Positions 1 through 8,173 of a DNA stretch of 64,000 bases are shown piece by piece (the stretch's first letter is position 1; every line of letters begins with the position of its first letter). Position numbers and translations under genes: made by a program. This DNA comes from JANQEA01 sp964466035 (GTDB lineage Bacteria; Bipolaricaulota; Bipolaricaulia; UBA7950; UBA9294). The stretch spans positions 1 to 64,000 of the forward strand of contig CAYXLR010000007.1 in the NCBI GenBank assembly GCA_964466035.1, given 5' to 3'. The notes below the pieces were generated by a model. The model did no database searches. It was not told the origin of the DNA and worked only from the letters and a program-made list of their open reading frames with translations.

Positions 1-2
1 AG

Positions 3-77
3 GAAGTCAAGGTCGTCAAGTCCGGCGTCGGCACGCTCGTCTGCTGCGACGTGCCGATGCATGCGCAATCATCCTGA
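3..77 (+). CDS. C-terminus of a desulforedoxin-type iron protein (5' end outside window)
   Basis: The frame is open from the left edge to a TGA at 75-77 and reads 24 residues: valines and lysines, then GTLVCCDVPMHAQSS. The order V-V-x-x-G-x-G-T-L-x-C-C-x-x-P-M matches the second half of desulforedoxin domains, where the adjacent Cys-Cys pair supplies two of four ligands to an Fe(SCys)4 centre. The upstream CxxC is not in the window. Such domains occur as ~36-residue proteins or as the N-terminal domain of desulfoferrodoxin. Because the protein stops soon after the CC motif, the stand-alone form is more likely. Confidence 0.6.
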   Translation, partial: EVKVVKSGVGTLVCCDVPMHAQSS

Positions 78-118
78 GGATGATTGCGAGCGAGAATGAA
101 CGATCTCGTTCATTCTCG
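65..118. repeat. Two consecutive perfect hairpins at the desulforedoxin stop codon
   Basis: The first palindrome has 11 bp arms (65-75 and 77-87) and a one-base centre, with the TGA stop inside it. The second has 13 bp arms (91-103 and 106-118) and a two-base centre; each arm contains GAGAATGAAC or its complement. There is no T-run, so an intrinsic terminator is uncertain. The second contains the half-sites GAATGAAC and GTTCATTC that also form the tetR palindrome at 36915-36942, but six bases further apart. Confidence 0.7.
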
Positions 119-147
119 TGCCGATGACGAAAAGAAAGTTGCGCTTC

Positions 148-352
148 ACCGCAGAGAGCGCAGAGAATCACAGAGAACGGCAAGAGCTTAGGTTCGGTTC
201 TTCCCTCTGCGTCACTCGGCGTCCTCTGCGGTTATGCTTCTGTCGGACGTTCTGGAGGACGAAATTGGAACACCGACAGAAGCGCGAACTGGCACAAGGG
301 CCGTCGAGATCCGCAGTTTGGTTCCCCCTGCGAGTCTCCGCGACCTCTGCGT
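148..352. repeat. Degenerate GCAGAG/CTCTGC inverted-repeat element in a gene-free spacer
   Basis: From 78 to 471 no convincing gene is seen. The spacer holds arms 148-175 (starting ACCGCAGAGAGCGCAGAG) and 205-232, complementary at about 21 of 28 positions. A third unit of the same type, rich in CCTGCGA and CCTCTGCG, lies at about 326-352. Short open frames here are by-products of the repeat. I recall ACCGCAGAG-type strings as a dispersed element in many environmental bacterial genomes; its function is unknown to me. Confidence 0.55.
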
Positions 353-471
353 TGGATGAGGTTTGGTTTTCGGAAGAGGGATACGAGCACCGGAGCTCCT
401 GGAGGCGATCGGCGCGGTTGTGCGCCGAACGCGCTACACGCCGGCACGCCCACGGATCCTCCGGACCGTGG

Positions 472-1263
472 CTAAAATAGCCCCCGCGTCATCCCGCCGT
501 CGACCGGGAGACAGGCGCCGGTGATCGCCGCGGCCCGATTGGAGGCGAGGAAGGCGACCAGGTCGGCCAGCTCCTCCGGTCGCTGCAGCCGCCCGATTGG
601 GATCCGCGCCTCCCACTCGCGCCGGACGTCGTCGAGATCCCGTCCGCTCGCCTCGGACTGCTCCCGGAAGATCGCCCGAAGCCGATCGGTGTCGAACGCC
701 CCCGGACAGACGCAGTTCACCGTGATCCCTTCGCCGGCCACCTCGCGGGCGAGCGTCTTCGACAGCGCCACGACCCCGACGCGAAACACGTTCGACAGGA
801 TCAGCCGCTCGGCCGGCTCCTTCACCGTGAACGACGTGTCGCTGACGATCCGTCCCCATCGCTGCTCCCGCATGATCGGAACGACCGCTCGACAGAACCG
901 AACGACCGACATCAGGCTCCCGTCGAACGCCGCGCGCCACGCCGCGTCGTCGTGGTCGGCGAACTCCCCCGGAGGCGGACCGCCGGTGTTGTTAAAGAGC
1001 ACGTCGATCCGGCCGAAGCGTTCCATCGCGCGATCGACGACGGACCGTGCCGCGTCCGGTCGGCTCTGATCGGCAACGACCGGAAGGACCTCGACCTCGG
1101 TCTCCTCCACGATCGCTTCCGCCGCGGCCTCGAGCTCCTCCTCACCGCGCGACACGATCACGAGGTTCGCGCCTTCGCGGGCGAGCCGCTCGGCGCACGC
1201 CCGACCGAGCCCACGGCTCGCTCCACCGACGATCGCGACCCTTCCGCTCAGCCCGAGATCCAT
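472..1263 (-). CDS. SDR-family oxidoreductase with non-canonical active site
   Basis: A 263-residue Rossmann-fold protein. The cofactor motif reads VGGASRGLG instead of TGxxxGxG, the NNAG motif is NNTGG, and PG follows the active-site helix as usual. Aligning the catalytic helix puts Ser-Asn-Val-Phe-Arg where YxxxK is expected, so both catalytic Tyr and Lys are missing. This resembles a known beta-ketoacyl-reductase-like SDR subgroup lacking the tetrad. Start at 1263 was chosen for an AAAGGAGAGG Shine-Dalgarno just upstream; the frame extends 12 codons further without one. The substrate is unknown. The neighbouring DOMON gene is divergent. Confidence 0.85.
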   Translation of the reverse strand: MDLGLSGRVAIVGGASRGLGRACAERLAREGANLVIVSRGEEELEAAAEAIVEETEVEVLPVVADQSRPDAARSVVDRAMERFGRIDVLFNNTGGPPPGEFADHDDAAWRAAFDGSLMSVVRFCRAVVPIMREQRWGRIVSDTSFTVKEPAERLILSNVFRVGVVALSKTLAREVAGEGITVNCVCPGAFDTDRLRAIFREQSEASGRDLDDVRREWEARIPIGRLQRPEELADLVAFLASNRAAAITGACLPVDGGMTRGLF

Positions 1264-1385
1264 CTCCTCTCCTTTCGCCCGCCCCCATCGGATCTTCACG
1301 ACTTCCGTTTTTTCGCTTCACGATCCGCCCGTAGGCTCCATCGTAGATCAACGAGACACGAGTTCTCAATTCGAGGGAGGAAACC

Positions 1386-2261
1386 ATGATGCGAAACCGG
1401 ATCTTCCGTCTGAGCGTCGCAGCGGTGGCCCTGTGGGTCGTCCTTTCCGTCGCCGCGTTCGGTCAGGCCACGGTGACAATGATGTTCCGCGAGATGGACC
1501 CGCACGTCGGGCAGCTGTTCGAGCTACGCGTCGTCGAGGAGGAGACGGGCCGGGAGATCGCCCGCTTCTCCGTCCCCGAGATCGCCTCGGCGGCGTTCGA
1601 CCTGGAGATCGCCGACCTCCGACTCGGGGCGTCGTATCGGATCGACTTCTACGCCGACGCGAGCGGCAACGGGATCTACGACGCGCCGCCGGCCGACCAC
1701 GCGTGGCGGATTGCGCTTCCCGACGTCCAGGGAGACGCAGCGCGGACGTTCACCCACAACCTCGACTTCACCGACATCGTGTGGCCGCCGCGTCTCGACG
1801 GACGGATCGCCGATCTCGAGTATCGAAACGGGATGATCGACGCCGAGACCGGGATGTCGGTCCACTGGCAGAACGACCTATCGACCCTCTACGTCGGCCT
1901 CGTCTCCCCGGGCACCGGGTGGCTGTCGATCGGGTTCGGCCCGGAGAACCGGATGCAGGGAGCGGACATCGTCATCGCGGCGATCGAAGACGGGGAGCTG
2001 GTGATCGAGGACCACTACGGGAACGCGCCGACGTCCCACCGAAGGGACGACGTCGACCACGTGATCCAGGCCGCCGGGAGCGAAGCGGAGGGACGCTCGA
2101 TCCTCGAGTTCGCGATTCCCCTGGCTTCGGGCGACGAGCAGGACGTGGAGCTCGAACCGGGAAGCGACGTCGTGATCATCCTCGCGTATCATGGCACGAA
2201 CGATCGGTTGACGACGCTCCACACCGCCCGTTCGACGGCATCGATCCTGCTCGACGAATAA
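1386..2261 (+). CDS. Exported DOMON-domain protein, putative haem or sugar binding
   Basis: 291 residues. Residues 1-27 form a signal peptide (basic start, hydrophobic core, FGQA end). The first half is a small beta-rich domain (about 30-135) with a DASGNGIYD loop, followed by a DOMON-like domain (about 140-285) with GWLSIGFGPENRMQGADIVI, the typical W-x-S-x-G-F sequence of this fold. DOMON domains bind b-haem or sugars in electron-transfer proteins. GGGAGG precedes ATG ATG. The next gene, nine bases downstream, encodes a small membrane protein with two His, so the pair may be a split haem redox module; this is inference. Confidence 0.75.
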   Translation: MMRNRIFRLSVAAVALWVVLSVAAFGQATVTMMFREMDPHVGQLFELRVVEEETGREIARFSVPEIASAAFDLEIADLRLGASYRIDFYADASGNGIYDAPPADHAWRIALPDVQGDAARTFTHNLDFTDIVWPPRLDGRIADLEYRNGMIDAETGMSVHWQNDLSTLYVGLVSPGTGWLSIGFGPENRMQGADIVIAAIEDGELVIEDHYGNAPTSHRRDDVDHVIQAAGSEAEGRSILEFAIPLASGDEQDVELEPGSDVVIILAYHGTNDRLTTLHTARSTASILLDE

Positions 2262-2270
2262 GGAGGCACG

Positions 2271-2504
2271 ATGAGGCTCCTCAGCGACCTTGCTTACGGA
2301 ACGTACGTCGGTCCGCTGCCGATGATCGCCGTGGTCGGGTTCGTCGCCTACGGGCTCTTCCTGGCCGCCGCTTCGGTCATGATCTCCAAGCGATGGTTCA
2401 AGCGATTCGCCCGCCGGGCGTTCAAACTGCATCGCTGGATCGCGTACGCCGGCCTGCTCGTCGCGACGTTCCATCTCCTCCTCGGGATTTCGGTCTACGT
2501 CTAA
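2271..2504 (+). CDS. Small two-helix membrane protein with paired His, cytochrome b561-like fragment
   Basis: 77 residues with two membrane segments (about 16-38 and 54-76) separated by a basic loop (SKRWFKRFARRAFK). The second helix starts LHRWIAYAGLL and carries a second His before LLLGIS, 15 residues apart, the spacing used for haem ligation across a bilayer in b-type cytochromes and ferric-reductase-like domains. AAGGAGG lies immediately upstream. Tight coupling to the DOMON gene suggests that they act together. Haem binding is inferred from spacing only; it could instead be a plain membrane anchor. Confidence 0.6.
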   Translation: MRLLSDLAYGTYVGPLPMIAVVGFVAYGLFLAAASVMISKRWFKRFARRAFKLHRWIAYAGLLVATFHLLLGISVYV

Positions 2505-2547
2505 GGGGCCGGGGACAAGCCTGGGCGCGCCCCTCGGCGTCGCCGCG

Positions 2548-3546
2548 TCAGAACCGGCGTCCGAGCGCGGGGTCGTCCGTCGCCCCCGGGATTCTCCCCC
2601 GTTTCGCGATCGGCCTGCCCTCGATCTCCTTGATGTCGGCCGTGAAGTCGATCGGGGGAGCCGAAGAGATGGCGTGGCCGATCCCGAACGCATCGACCGG
2701 GGCGCGCTCCCGGCGGAACCGTTCGATCGCCTCGAGGTCGATGCCGCCGCTGACGACGATCCGAACGTCCGGAAAGCCCGACTGATCGAGCCGTGCGCGG
2801 ACTTCATGGACGAGGTCGGGCGTCACCCGCCCTCGCTCCAACGGGGTGTCGAGCCGGACCCCCCAGAGGTCGCTCCCCATCGCCTCGGCCACCCGTAGAC
2901 TCTCTTCCGCTTCGTCCTTGAACGTGTCGACGAGGGCGACCCTGTCGATCGCCGGATCGACGTGTCGATGAAACGCCCTCATCGCTTCCACGGTGTCCCC
3001 CATGCAGAGGATGTACGCGTGGGGGATCGTTCCCGACGGGTCGATGCCGGCGAGCTCCGCTCCCGTCGGGGTCGCGCAGCCGCTGCAGCCGCCGACGACC
3101 GCGGCGTACTCCAACCGCGCGGCCACGTCCGGATGAACGTGCCTTGCGCCGAAGTGGACGATCGGGATCCCCGCCGCGGCCTCCACGCACCGATTCGCCG
3201 CCGTCGCCCACCCCGTCTCGTGCGCCAGGATCCCCAGGATCGCGGTCTCGTAGATTCCAAACCGTCGGTAGGGACCGACGATCCGTAGGACGACCTCGCC
3301 CGGAGCGATCCGATCTCCTTCCTCTCGCGACCAGGCTCGACCATCGGCCGGCATCGCGTCGTGAACGAGACGGAGGGCCTCTTCCATGCCGCACAGCACG
3401 CCCCCCCGGCTGGCGAAGACCTCCATCGTCACCGTGGGATCCCTCCCTTCGGCGATCAGGACGTCCCTGGCGTGAAGGAAGTAGACGTCCGCGGTCCGAC
3501 CGGAGAGAACCGCTTCGGACGGTCGATACCGATCCGCATCGTTCAT
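2548..3546 (-). CDS. pncB: Nicotinate phosphoribosyltransferase
   Basis: 332 residues; makes nicotinate mononucleotide from nicotinate and PRPP in NAD salvage. It begins MNDADRYRPSEAVLSGRTAD (short N-terminal barrel segment), then HETGWATAANRCVEAA and VGGCSGCATPTGAELAG, and ends in VVSGGIDLEAIERFR with a GIGHAISSAPPIDFTAD phosphate-binding region, as in the compact archaeal/clostridial form of the family. Start 3546 has AAGGGAG upstream. Promoter TTAACA-17-TACCCT precedes it. The divergent neighbour is a nicotinamidase-like hydrolase, supporting a two-step salvage route nicotinamide to nicotinate to NaMN. Confidence 0.85.
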   Translation of the reverse strand: MNDADRYRPSEAVLSGRTADVYFLHARDVLIAEGRDPTVTMEVFASRGGVLCGMEEALRLVHDAMPADGRAWSREEGDRIAPGEVVLRIVGPYRRFGIYETAILGILAHETGWATAANRCVEAAAGIPIVHFGARHVHPDVAARLEYAAVVGGCSGCATPTGAELAGIDPSGTIPHAYILCMGDTVEAMRAFHRHVDPAIDRVALVDTFKDEAEESLRVAEAMGSDLWGVRLDTPLERGRVTPDLVHEVRARLDQSGFPDVRIVVSGGIDLEAIERFRRERAPVDAFGIGHAISSAPPIDFTADIKEIEGRPIAKRGRIPGATDDPALGRRF

Positions 3547-3579
3547 GGTCCACTCCCTTTCTTCGCGGACGACGCCTCC

Positions 3580-3608
3580 AGGGTAGCGGCGAATCCCGGC
3601 GATGTTAA
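3580..3608 (-). promoter_or_regulatory. Promoter of pncB
   Basis: On the minus strand, TTAACA (3603-3608) and TACCCT (3580-3585) are 17 bp apart, ending 33 bp before the pncB ATG. Confidence 0.5.
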
Positions 3609-3644
3609 GTCGACGAAAGCGCCCGGCCCTCCGGTGCGCGGAAC

Positions 3645-3674
3645 TTGGTGGAGGCATCGCGAATCGTTTAGAGT
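3645..3674 (+). promoter_or_regulatory. Promoter of the nicotinamidase-like gene
   Basis: TTGGTG (3645-3650), 18 bp, TAGAGT (3669-3674), giving a very short leader that carries GAGGG before the ATG at 3684. Back-to-back with the pncB promoter, so the two salvage genes could be co-regulated from one ~100 bp region. Confidence 0.45.
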
Positions 3675-3683
3675 ACAAGAGGG

Positions 3684-4718
3684 ATGAAGAAAGGACGGCT
3701 TCCCCTTCCCCCGCACTTCGCTCCCGAGCGGGTCGGCGAGATCTGGCGTCCGGACCACGGCGAGCTCGCCGCGGGCGCCGAGGCGTGGGCGAAGCGACAC
3801 GGCCTTCGGCCGGCCAAAGACGATGCGTCCAGGATTTCGCTGCTCGCGGTCGACGTCCAGAACTCCTTCTGCATCCCCGGGTATGAGCTCTTCGTGGCCG
3901 GTCCGTCGGGAAGAGGGGCGGTCGACGACAACCGTCGCCTGTGCGAGTTCGTCTATCGGAATCTCGGGCTGCTCTCGCAGATCTGCCCGACCATGGACAC
4001 GCATCACCCGTTTCAGATCTTCCACCCGTCGTTCTGGATCGACGCTCACGGGGAGCACCCTCGCCCTTTCACCCTCGTCTCGACCGAGGATCTCGACCGA
4101 TCGCGCTGGCGGGTCGACCCGAGGGTCTCCTCCGTTCTCGGACTCGGCGAGGCGTTCCTCGAGCGATACGTCCGCCACTACGCGCGCGCGCTTGCCGAAG
4201 GCGGGAAGTACGACCTCACGATCTGGCCTTACCACGCGATCCTCGGCGGCCCCGGACACGCCCTCGTCCCCGCGGTGGAGGAGGCCGTCTTCTTTCACGC
4301 GATCGCCCGTCAAGCCCAGCCGGACTTCCAAGTCAAGGGGGACCACCCGCTCACCGAGCACTACTCGGTTCTCGGACCGGAGATCCTCGCCGGGCCGGAA
4401 GGAGAGCCGGTCGCGGAGAGAAGCGAGGCGTTCGTCGATCGACTCCTGCATTCCGATGCGGTCATCGTCGCCGGGCAGGCCAAGAGCCACTGCGTCGCGT
4501 GGACGATCGCCGACCTCCTCCAGGACATCACCCTTCGCAACCGTCATCTGGCGGAGAAGGTCTACCTGCTGGAGGACTGCACCTCTCCCGTGGTCGTCCC
4601 CGGAGCGATGGACTACACTGAAGAGGCGGACGCGGCCTTCCGGAGTTTCGAAGAAGCCGGGATGCACGTCGTCCGTTCGACCGAACCGATCGAGAGCTGG
4701 CCCAACGCGCCTCTCTAG
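3684..4718 (+). CDS. Isochorismatase-family cysteine hydrolase, likely nicotinamidase
   Basis: 344 residues, longer than the ~180-220 of simple nicotinamidases, with about 45 extra N-terminal residues and a middle insertion. The catalytic Asp is D57 in LAVDVQNSF; DTHHPFQIFHPSFW fits the Asp/His metal site; the nucleophile is the Cys of GQAKSHCVAW, followed by LEDCTSPV as in the family. Expected reaction: nicotinamide to nicotinate plus ammonia. Divergent placement from pncB strongly supports this reading. A different amide substrate within the isochorismatase-like family cannot be excluded. Confidence 0.75.
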   Translation: MKKGRLPLPPHFAPERVGEIWRPDHGELAAGAEAWAKRHGLRPAKDDASRISLLAVDVQNSFCIPGYELFVAGPSGRGAVDDNRRLCEFVYRNLGLLSQICPTMDTHHPFQIFHPSFWIDAHGEHPRPFTLVSTEDLDRSRWRVDPRVSSVLGLGEAFLERYVRHYARALAEGGKYDLTIWPYHAILGGPGHALVPAVEEAVFFHAIARQAQPDFQVKGDHPLTEHYSVLGPEILAGPEGEPVAERSEAFVDRLLHSDAVIVAGQAKSHCVAWTIADLLQDITLRNRHLAEKVYLLEDCTSPVVVPGAMDYTEEADAAFRSFEEAGMHVVRSTEPIESWPNAPL

Positions 4719-4760
4719 GAGATGCGGCCCGAGAGATCGGATCGCGAAGGAGGGAACCTT

Positions 4761-5522
4761 ATGACGACATCGTTCGCAGAGAAGAGCGTCCTGATCACGG
4801 GAGGAGCGGCGGGCATCGGGCGGGCGACCGCGGCGGCCTTCGCCCGCCGGGAGGCGCGGCTGGTCATCGCCGACGTGGACGAAGAACGAGGGCGGACCAC
4901 GGCCGAGGAGCTCAAGGAGATCGGCGGCGAGGCGAGCTTCCTCCGTGTCGACGTGTCGAACGCAGCGGACGTGAGGAGGATGGTGGAGCACAGCGTCTCT
5001 CTGTACGGTCGGCTCGATTGTGCGATCAACAACGCGGGAATCGAGGGCGACCAGGCGCCAACGGCCGACTGCAGCGAGGAGAACTGGCATCGCGTGCTGG
5101 CCGTCAACCTGACGGGGGTCTGGCTGTGCATGAAGCACGAGATCCCCCAGATGCTCGAGCAGGGCGGCGGCGTCATCGTCAACATGTCCTCCGTCGCGGG
5201 CTTGGTGGGCTTCCCGGGCCTGCCTGCCTACGTCGCATCGAAGCACGGGATCATCGGGATCACCCGGACCGCCGCGCTCGAGTACGCGACGAAGGGGATC
5301 CGCGTGAACGCGATCTGTCCCGGCGTCATCCGGACGGAGATGGTCGAACGGGTAACCGGCGGGGATCCGGAAGCCGAGAAGCAGTTCACCGCGTTGGAAC
5401 CGATCGGGCGGATGGGGGATCCCGAGGAGGTCGCCGAGGCCGTCGTCTGGCTCTGCTCCTCGGAGGCGTCCTTCGTCATCGGCCATTCGCTCGTGGTCGA
5501 CGGCGGGCTCGTCGCGGCGTGA
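4761..5522 (+). CDS. SDR-family NAD(P)-dependent oxidoreductase (canonical)
   Basis: 253 residues with all classical SDR motifs: TGGAAGIG near the N-terminus, NNAG, catalytic Ser in MSSVAG, YVASK and PGVIRT. ADVDEE after the second strand carries an acidic residue that favours NAD over NADP. Closest in style to glucose-1-dehydrogenase/3-oxoacyl reductase-like SDRs; the substrate cannot be told. Start 4761 follows GAAGGAGGG; the longer frame from 4722 has no such site. It lies 42 bp after the nicotinamidase-like gene on the same strand and may be co-transcribed. Confidence 0.85.
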   Translation: MTTSFAEKSVLITGGAAGIGRATAAAFARREARLVIADVDEERGRTTAEELKEIGGEASFLRVDVSNAADVRRMVEHSVSLYGRLDCAINNAGIEGDQAPTADCSEENWHRVLAVNLTGVWLCMKHEIPQMLEQGGGVIVNMSSVAGLVGFPGLPAYVASKHGIIGITRTAALEYATKGIRVNAICPGVIRTEMVERVTGGDPEAEKQFTALEPIGRMGDPEEVAEAVVWLCSSEASFVIGHSLVVDGGLVAA

Positions 5523-5646
5523 AGGTCGCCGATGGGGCGGGATCGCCGTTCAGCCGCGCGGGCGATCGAGCGACAGCCCGAATGAGAAGCCGGCAGCGCC
5601 GTCGTCGATTCGGATACGACGGGGCACCGCGTCGGCTCCGGTTTCC

Positions 5647-6129
5647 TCAGTACTCGCCCCGCAGCCCGAACTCGGCCGATTCGACCCACTCGTTCGGCCG
5701 GTCGTAGTACTCCACGAGCGAGCTGACGAACAGGAAGTGCCCCTTCTCGATCTCGGCGAGCCGTTCGAACAGGACGCGGATCTCGCTGCTGTCCGACGCG
5801 GCGCCCTGCTCGCGATAGAACACCTCGGTCGCCCGCTCGATCTCCATCGCGCTTCGGAGGACGTCGAGCAGCGCAGCGTCGGTCGAGATCGCCCCGGCGC
5901 CTCCTTCGACCTTTCCGCCGATCCAGTCCATCGCCGCATCGACCAGGCTCGTGCTCGCTTGAACGGAGCCGGCGTTCATCGTCCGGAGCGCGTTGGCGTG
6001 CTGGGCCTCCTCGTCGGCGAGGAGCGTCAGGATCTTCGCGGCGCTCGGGTCGGTCGTCGTCTCCGCCGCGGCGCGGTAGTTGGTCTCGGCCCTCTCCTCG
6101 AGCGCGATCGCTTCGTCGATCAGTCCCAC
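5647..6129 (-). CDS. Ferritin-like di-iron protein (rubrerythrin type, no rubredoxin domain)
   Basis: 160 residues. Two helix-pair repeats carry carboxylate/His motifs: LEERAETNYR and DEEAQH in the first half, MEIERATEVFY and AEIEKGHF in the second, the arrangement of rubrerythrin-like di-iron bundles. No CxxC rubredoxin domain is present. Likely role: peroxide or iron handling in an oxygen-sensitive cell. GTG start at 6129 with AAAGGAGGG upstream; the longer upstream frame lacks a site. Follows birA on the same strand after 61 bp. Confidence 0.8.
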   Translation of the reverse strand: MGLIDEAIALEERAETNYRAAAETTTDPSAAKILTLLADEEAQHANALRTMNAGSVQASTSLVDAAMDWIGGKVEGGAGAISTDAALLDVLRSAMEIERATEVFYREQGAASDSSEIRVLFERLAEIEKGHFLFVSSLVEYYDRPNEWVESAEFGLRGEY

Positions 6130-6190
6130 GGTCCCTCCTTTCGTCCGTTCGTCCCAGCATAGCATCGCCGAAGGGGGCACGCCAGCCGTC

Positions 6191-6856
6191 TCAGGCGCGC
6201 AGGTGCACGCACTCGCCGGACGGGATCGCACGAACCCCGGCCCGCGTCTCGACCAGAAGACGGCCCTCCGCGTCGACATCGACGGCCGTCCCCTCGATCG
6301 ACCCCCCGTCCTCCAGCGTCACCTTCACGGGCCGACCGAGGGTGAGGAGGCTCTCCCGATACGCCCGGAGGACCTCCTCCGACGCCGGGCTCTCGTCCAA
6401 CTCCTCCCCGATCGCGACGATCAGATCGCCGCGGCGAACCGCGGGGCCCGCGGCCCGGACGGACGTCGCCGTCTCCAGCGGCGCCTCGACCAGGTTGACG
6501 CCGATCCCGATCAGCGCGAATTCACCCGCGGTCTCGATCAGGATCCCCGCCAGCTTCCTCCCGTCGACGAGCAGGTCGTTCGGCCACTTGAGGCCCGCTT
6601 TGACGCCGAAACGCGCCAACGCCCGGAGGAGGCACACGCCGCTCGCGACCGAAAGCATCGGACGGTGAGAAACGATAAACGTGGCGTACAGACCGCCGAC
6701 CGGCGACGTCCACGCCCTCCCGAACCGGCCCCGGCCTTCGGTCTGCTCGTCGGCGACGACGACGTGCCCCGCCTCGGCCTCGCCGGACTCGACGAGACGT
6801 CGGGCCTCGTCCTGCGTCGAGTCGACCCGATGACGCCGGTGGATGACGAGGGACAC
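6191..6856 (-). CDS. birA: Biotin--[acetyl-CoA-carboxylase] ligase, catalytic form without DNA-binding domain
   Basis: 221 residues, a group I biotin protein ligase: it starts directly at the catalytic domain (HRVDSTQDEARR), has the biotinyl-AMP loop EGRGRFGRAW and KWPNDLLVDGRKLAGIL, and ends in a C-terminal SH3-like domain. No helix-turn-helix, so it should biotinylate carboxylases without repressing biotin genes. Starts one base before the larA stop, hence translationally coupled to larA. No biotin carboxylase gene lies in the window. Confidence 0.9.
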   Translation of the reverse strand: MSLVIHRRHRVDSTQDEARRLVESGEAEAGHVVVADEQTEGRGRFGRAWTSPVGGLYATFIVSHRPMLSVASGVCLLRALARFGVKAGLKWPNDLLVDGRKLAGILIETAGEFALIGIGVNLVEAPLETATSVRAAGPAVRRGDLIVAIGEELDESPASEEVLRAYRESLLTLGRPVKVTLEDGGSIEGTAVDVDAEGRLLVETRAGVRAIPSGECVHLRA

Positions 6857-6857
6857 G

Positions 6858-8111
6858 CTACGCCCCGCGACAGACGGGGAACGTGTCGGCGGCGTGCGGC
6901 ATCACCAGGACGCGGTAGCCGCCCCCGAACCGCCTCGCCGCTTCCCGGAGGACGTCCGCCACGTCGACCGCCGGCTCCATGAAGAAGCGCCGGACCGTCT
7001 CGTCGTCGAGCTCGGAGCGGAGGTAGATCGTCGCGCGCCTCAGATCCTGCGCGTGATAGACGGCCTTGTGGCCGCCGAGTCGGAAGCCCTCCTCGTCGTA
7101 GACCGTGAAGACGTCCCCCGGCGACTCGCACCGCTCGATCCAGTCGGCAAACACCGGATGACCGATCCCGTCGGGGCAGGCGGCGATCAGGTAGAGGATC
7201 CCGTCGTCGCGAACGGCCTTCATCGCGTTGTACTGCCCCTTGTAGGCCTGGTAGAGGTCGATGTCCTTCGGATGCCCGCCCGCCGAGGCGACCACCACGT
7301 CGTACGGCTCGCAGAACGGGACCTGGAAGTGCTCGTCCCAGAAGGCGCGCCCGACGGCGTGGGCCGCCTCCGGCTCGCCGACGACGACCTTCGCCACCTC
7401 CCCGGCGCTCGAGAGGACCACGTCGACAATGAAGTCAACTCCCACCAGGCGGGCGGCCTCGACCATCTCCTCGTTGATCGGGTTGCCGTCGTAGACGCAG
7501 GCGGTGCTCCGCGGATCGGTCAGGCGGGCGTGGTTCGCTTCGATCGTCGCCCGTCCCGCGACGCCGGGAAGGACGTTCTTCCGGCCGCCGGAGTATCCGG
7601 CGTAGTAGTGCATCCCGATGTGGCCGATCGTGACGATCCGATCCGCCTCGACGAGCGCGCGATGCAGCGCGATCGGCGTCCCGAGCGCCGTGGTCCCGAT
7701 CTCGACCGTATCGCGATCGCAGTCGTGGACGAGCACGGAAAACTCGTCGCGCAGCTCCCCGAGCATGCTCTCGAGCTCCTCGTCGGTCGGAGCGCGATGC
7801 GTCCCGGTCGCGACCAACAGGGTGACGTCCTCCTTCGCCACCCGCCCGCGGATCTTCTCCCAGAGAAGCGGGAAGACCTCCCGCGTCGGGGTCGGCCGCG
7901 TGTGGTCGGTGATCACGACGACGACGCGCTCGCCGGGCTCGAGGATCTCGGCCGGATCGCCGATCCCGATCGGAGCGCTCCACGCCTCGTCGAACGCCCT
8001 TCGAAGCGGGATCCGGGGCGGCGGCGTTCCCTCCAGGACGCCGTCGAAGACGTCCGGCGGAACGTCGATCCGCACGCGCTCCTTTCCGTAGGCCAGGTCG
8101 AACGTCGGCAC
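6858..8111 (-). CDS. larA: Nickel-pincer-dependent racemase of the LarA family
   Basis: 417 residues. Motifs of LarA: ITDHTRPTP (substrate loop), ATGTHR, GMHYYAGYSGGRKNVLPGVAG (Lys that tethers the nickel-pincer nucleotide) and EANHARL (His metal ligand). The family interconverts D- and L-2-hydroxyacids such as lactate; substrate specificity varies, so lactate is not proven. GTG start at 8111 with GAGGAGGG; the longer frame overlapping metK is spurious. The cofactor genes larB, larC and larE are not in the window. A TAGAAT -10-like hexamer lies upstream. Confidence 0.8.
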   Translation of the reverse strand: MPTFDLAYGKERVRIDVPPDVFDGVLEGTPPPRIPLRRAFDEAWSAPIGIGDPAEILEPGERVVVVITDHTRPTPTREVFPLLWEKIRGRVAKEDVTLLVATGTHRAPTDEELESMLGELRDEFSVLVHDCDRDTVEIGTTALGTPIALHRALVEADRIVTIGHIGMHYYAGYSGGRKNVLPGVAGRATIEANHARLTDPRSTACVYDGNPINEEMVEAARLVGVDFIVDVVLSSAGEVAKVVVGEPEAAHAVGRAFWDEHFQVPFCEPYDVVVASAGGHPKDIDLYQAYKGQYNAMKAVRDDGILYLIAACPDGIGHPVFADWIERCESPGDVFTVYDEEGFRLGGHKAVYHAQDLRRATIYLRSELDDETVRRFFMEPAVDVADVLREAARRFGGGYRVLVMPHAADTFPVCRGA

Positions 8112-8173
8112 GGTCCCTCCTCGTCTTCCGGCAATCGATTCTACCCCATGTCCAGGCGGGATCGACGGACCTT

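Noticed and set aside
118..480. 120-codon plus-strand frame in the first spacer
   Set aside because: Made of the GCAGAG-type repeat, low complexity and no start signal.
3543..5486. A 647-codon minus-strand open frame across the nicotinamidase-like and SDR genes
   Set aside because: It is the antisense frame of two genes with intact motifs and good starts; the translation is Arg/Asp/Pro-rich with no domain.
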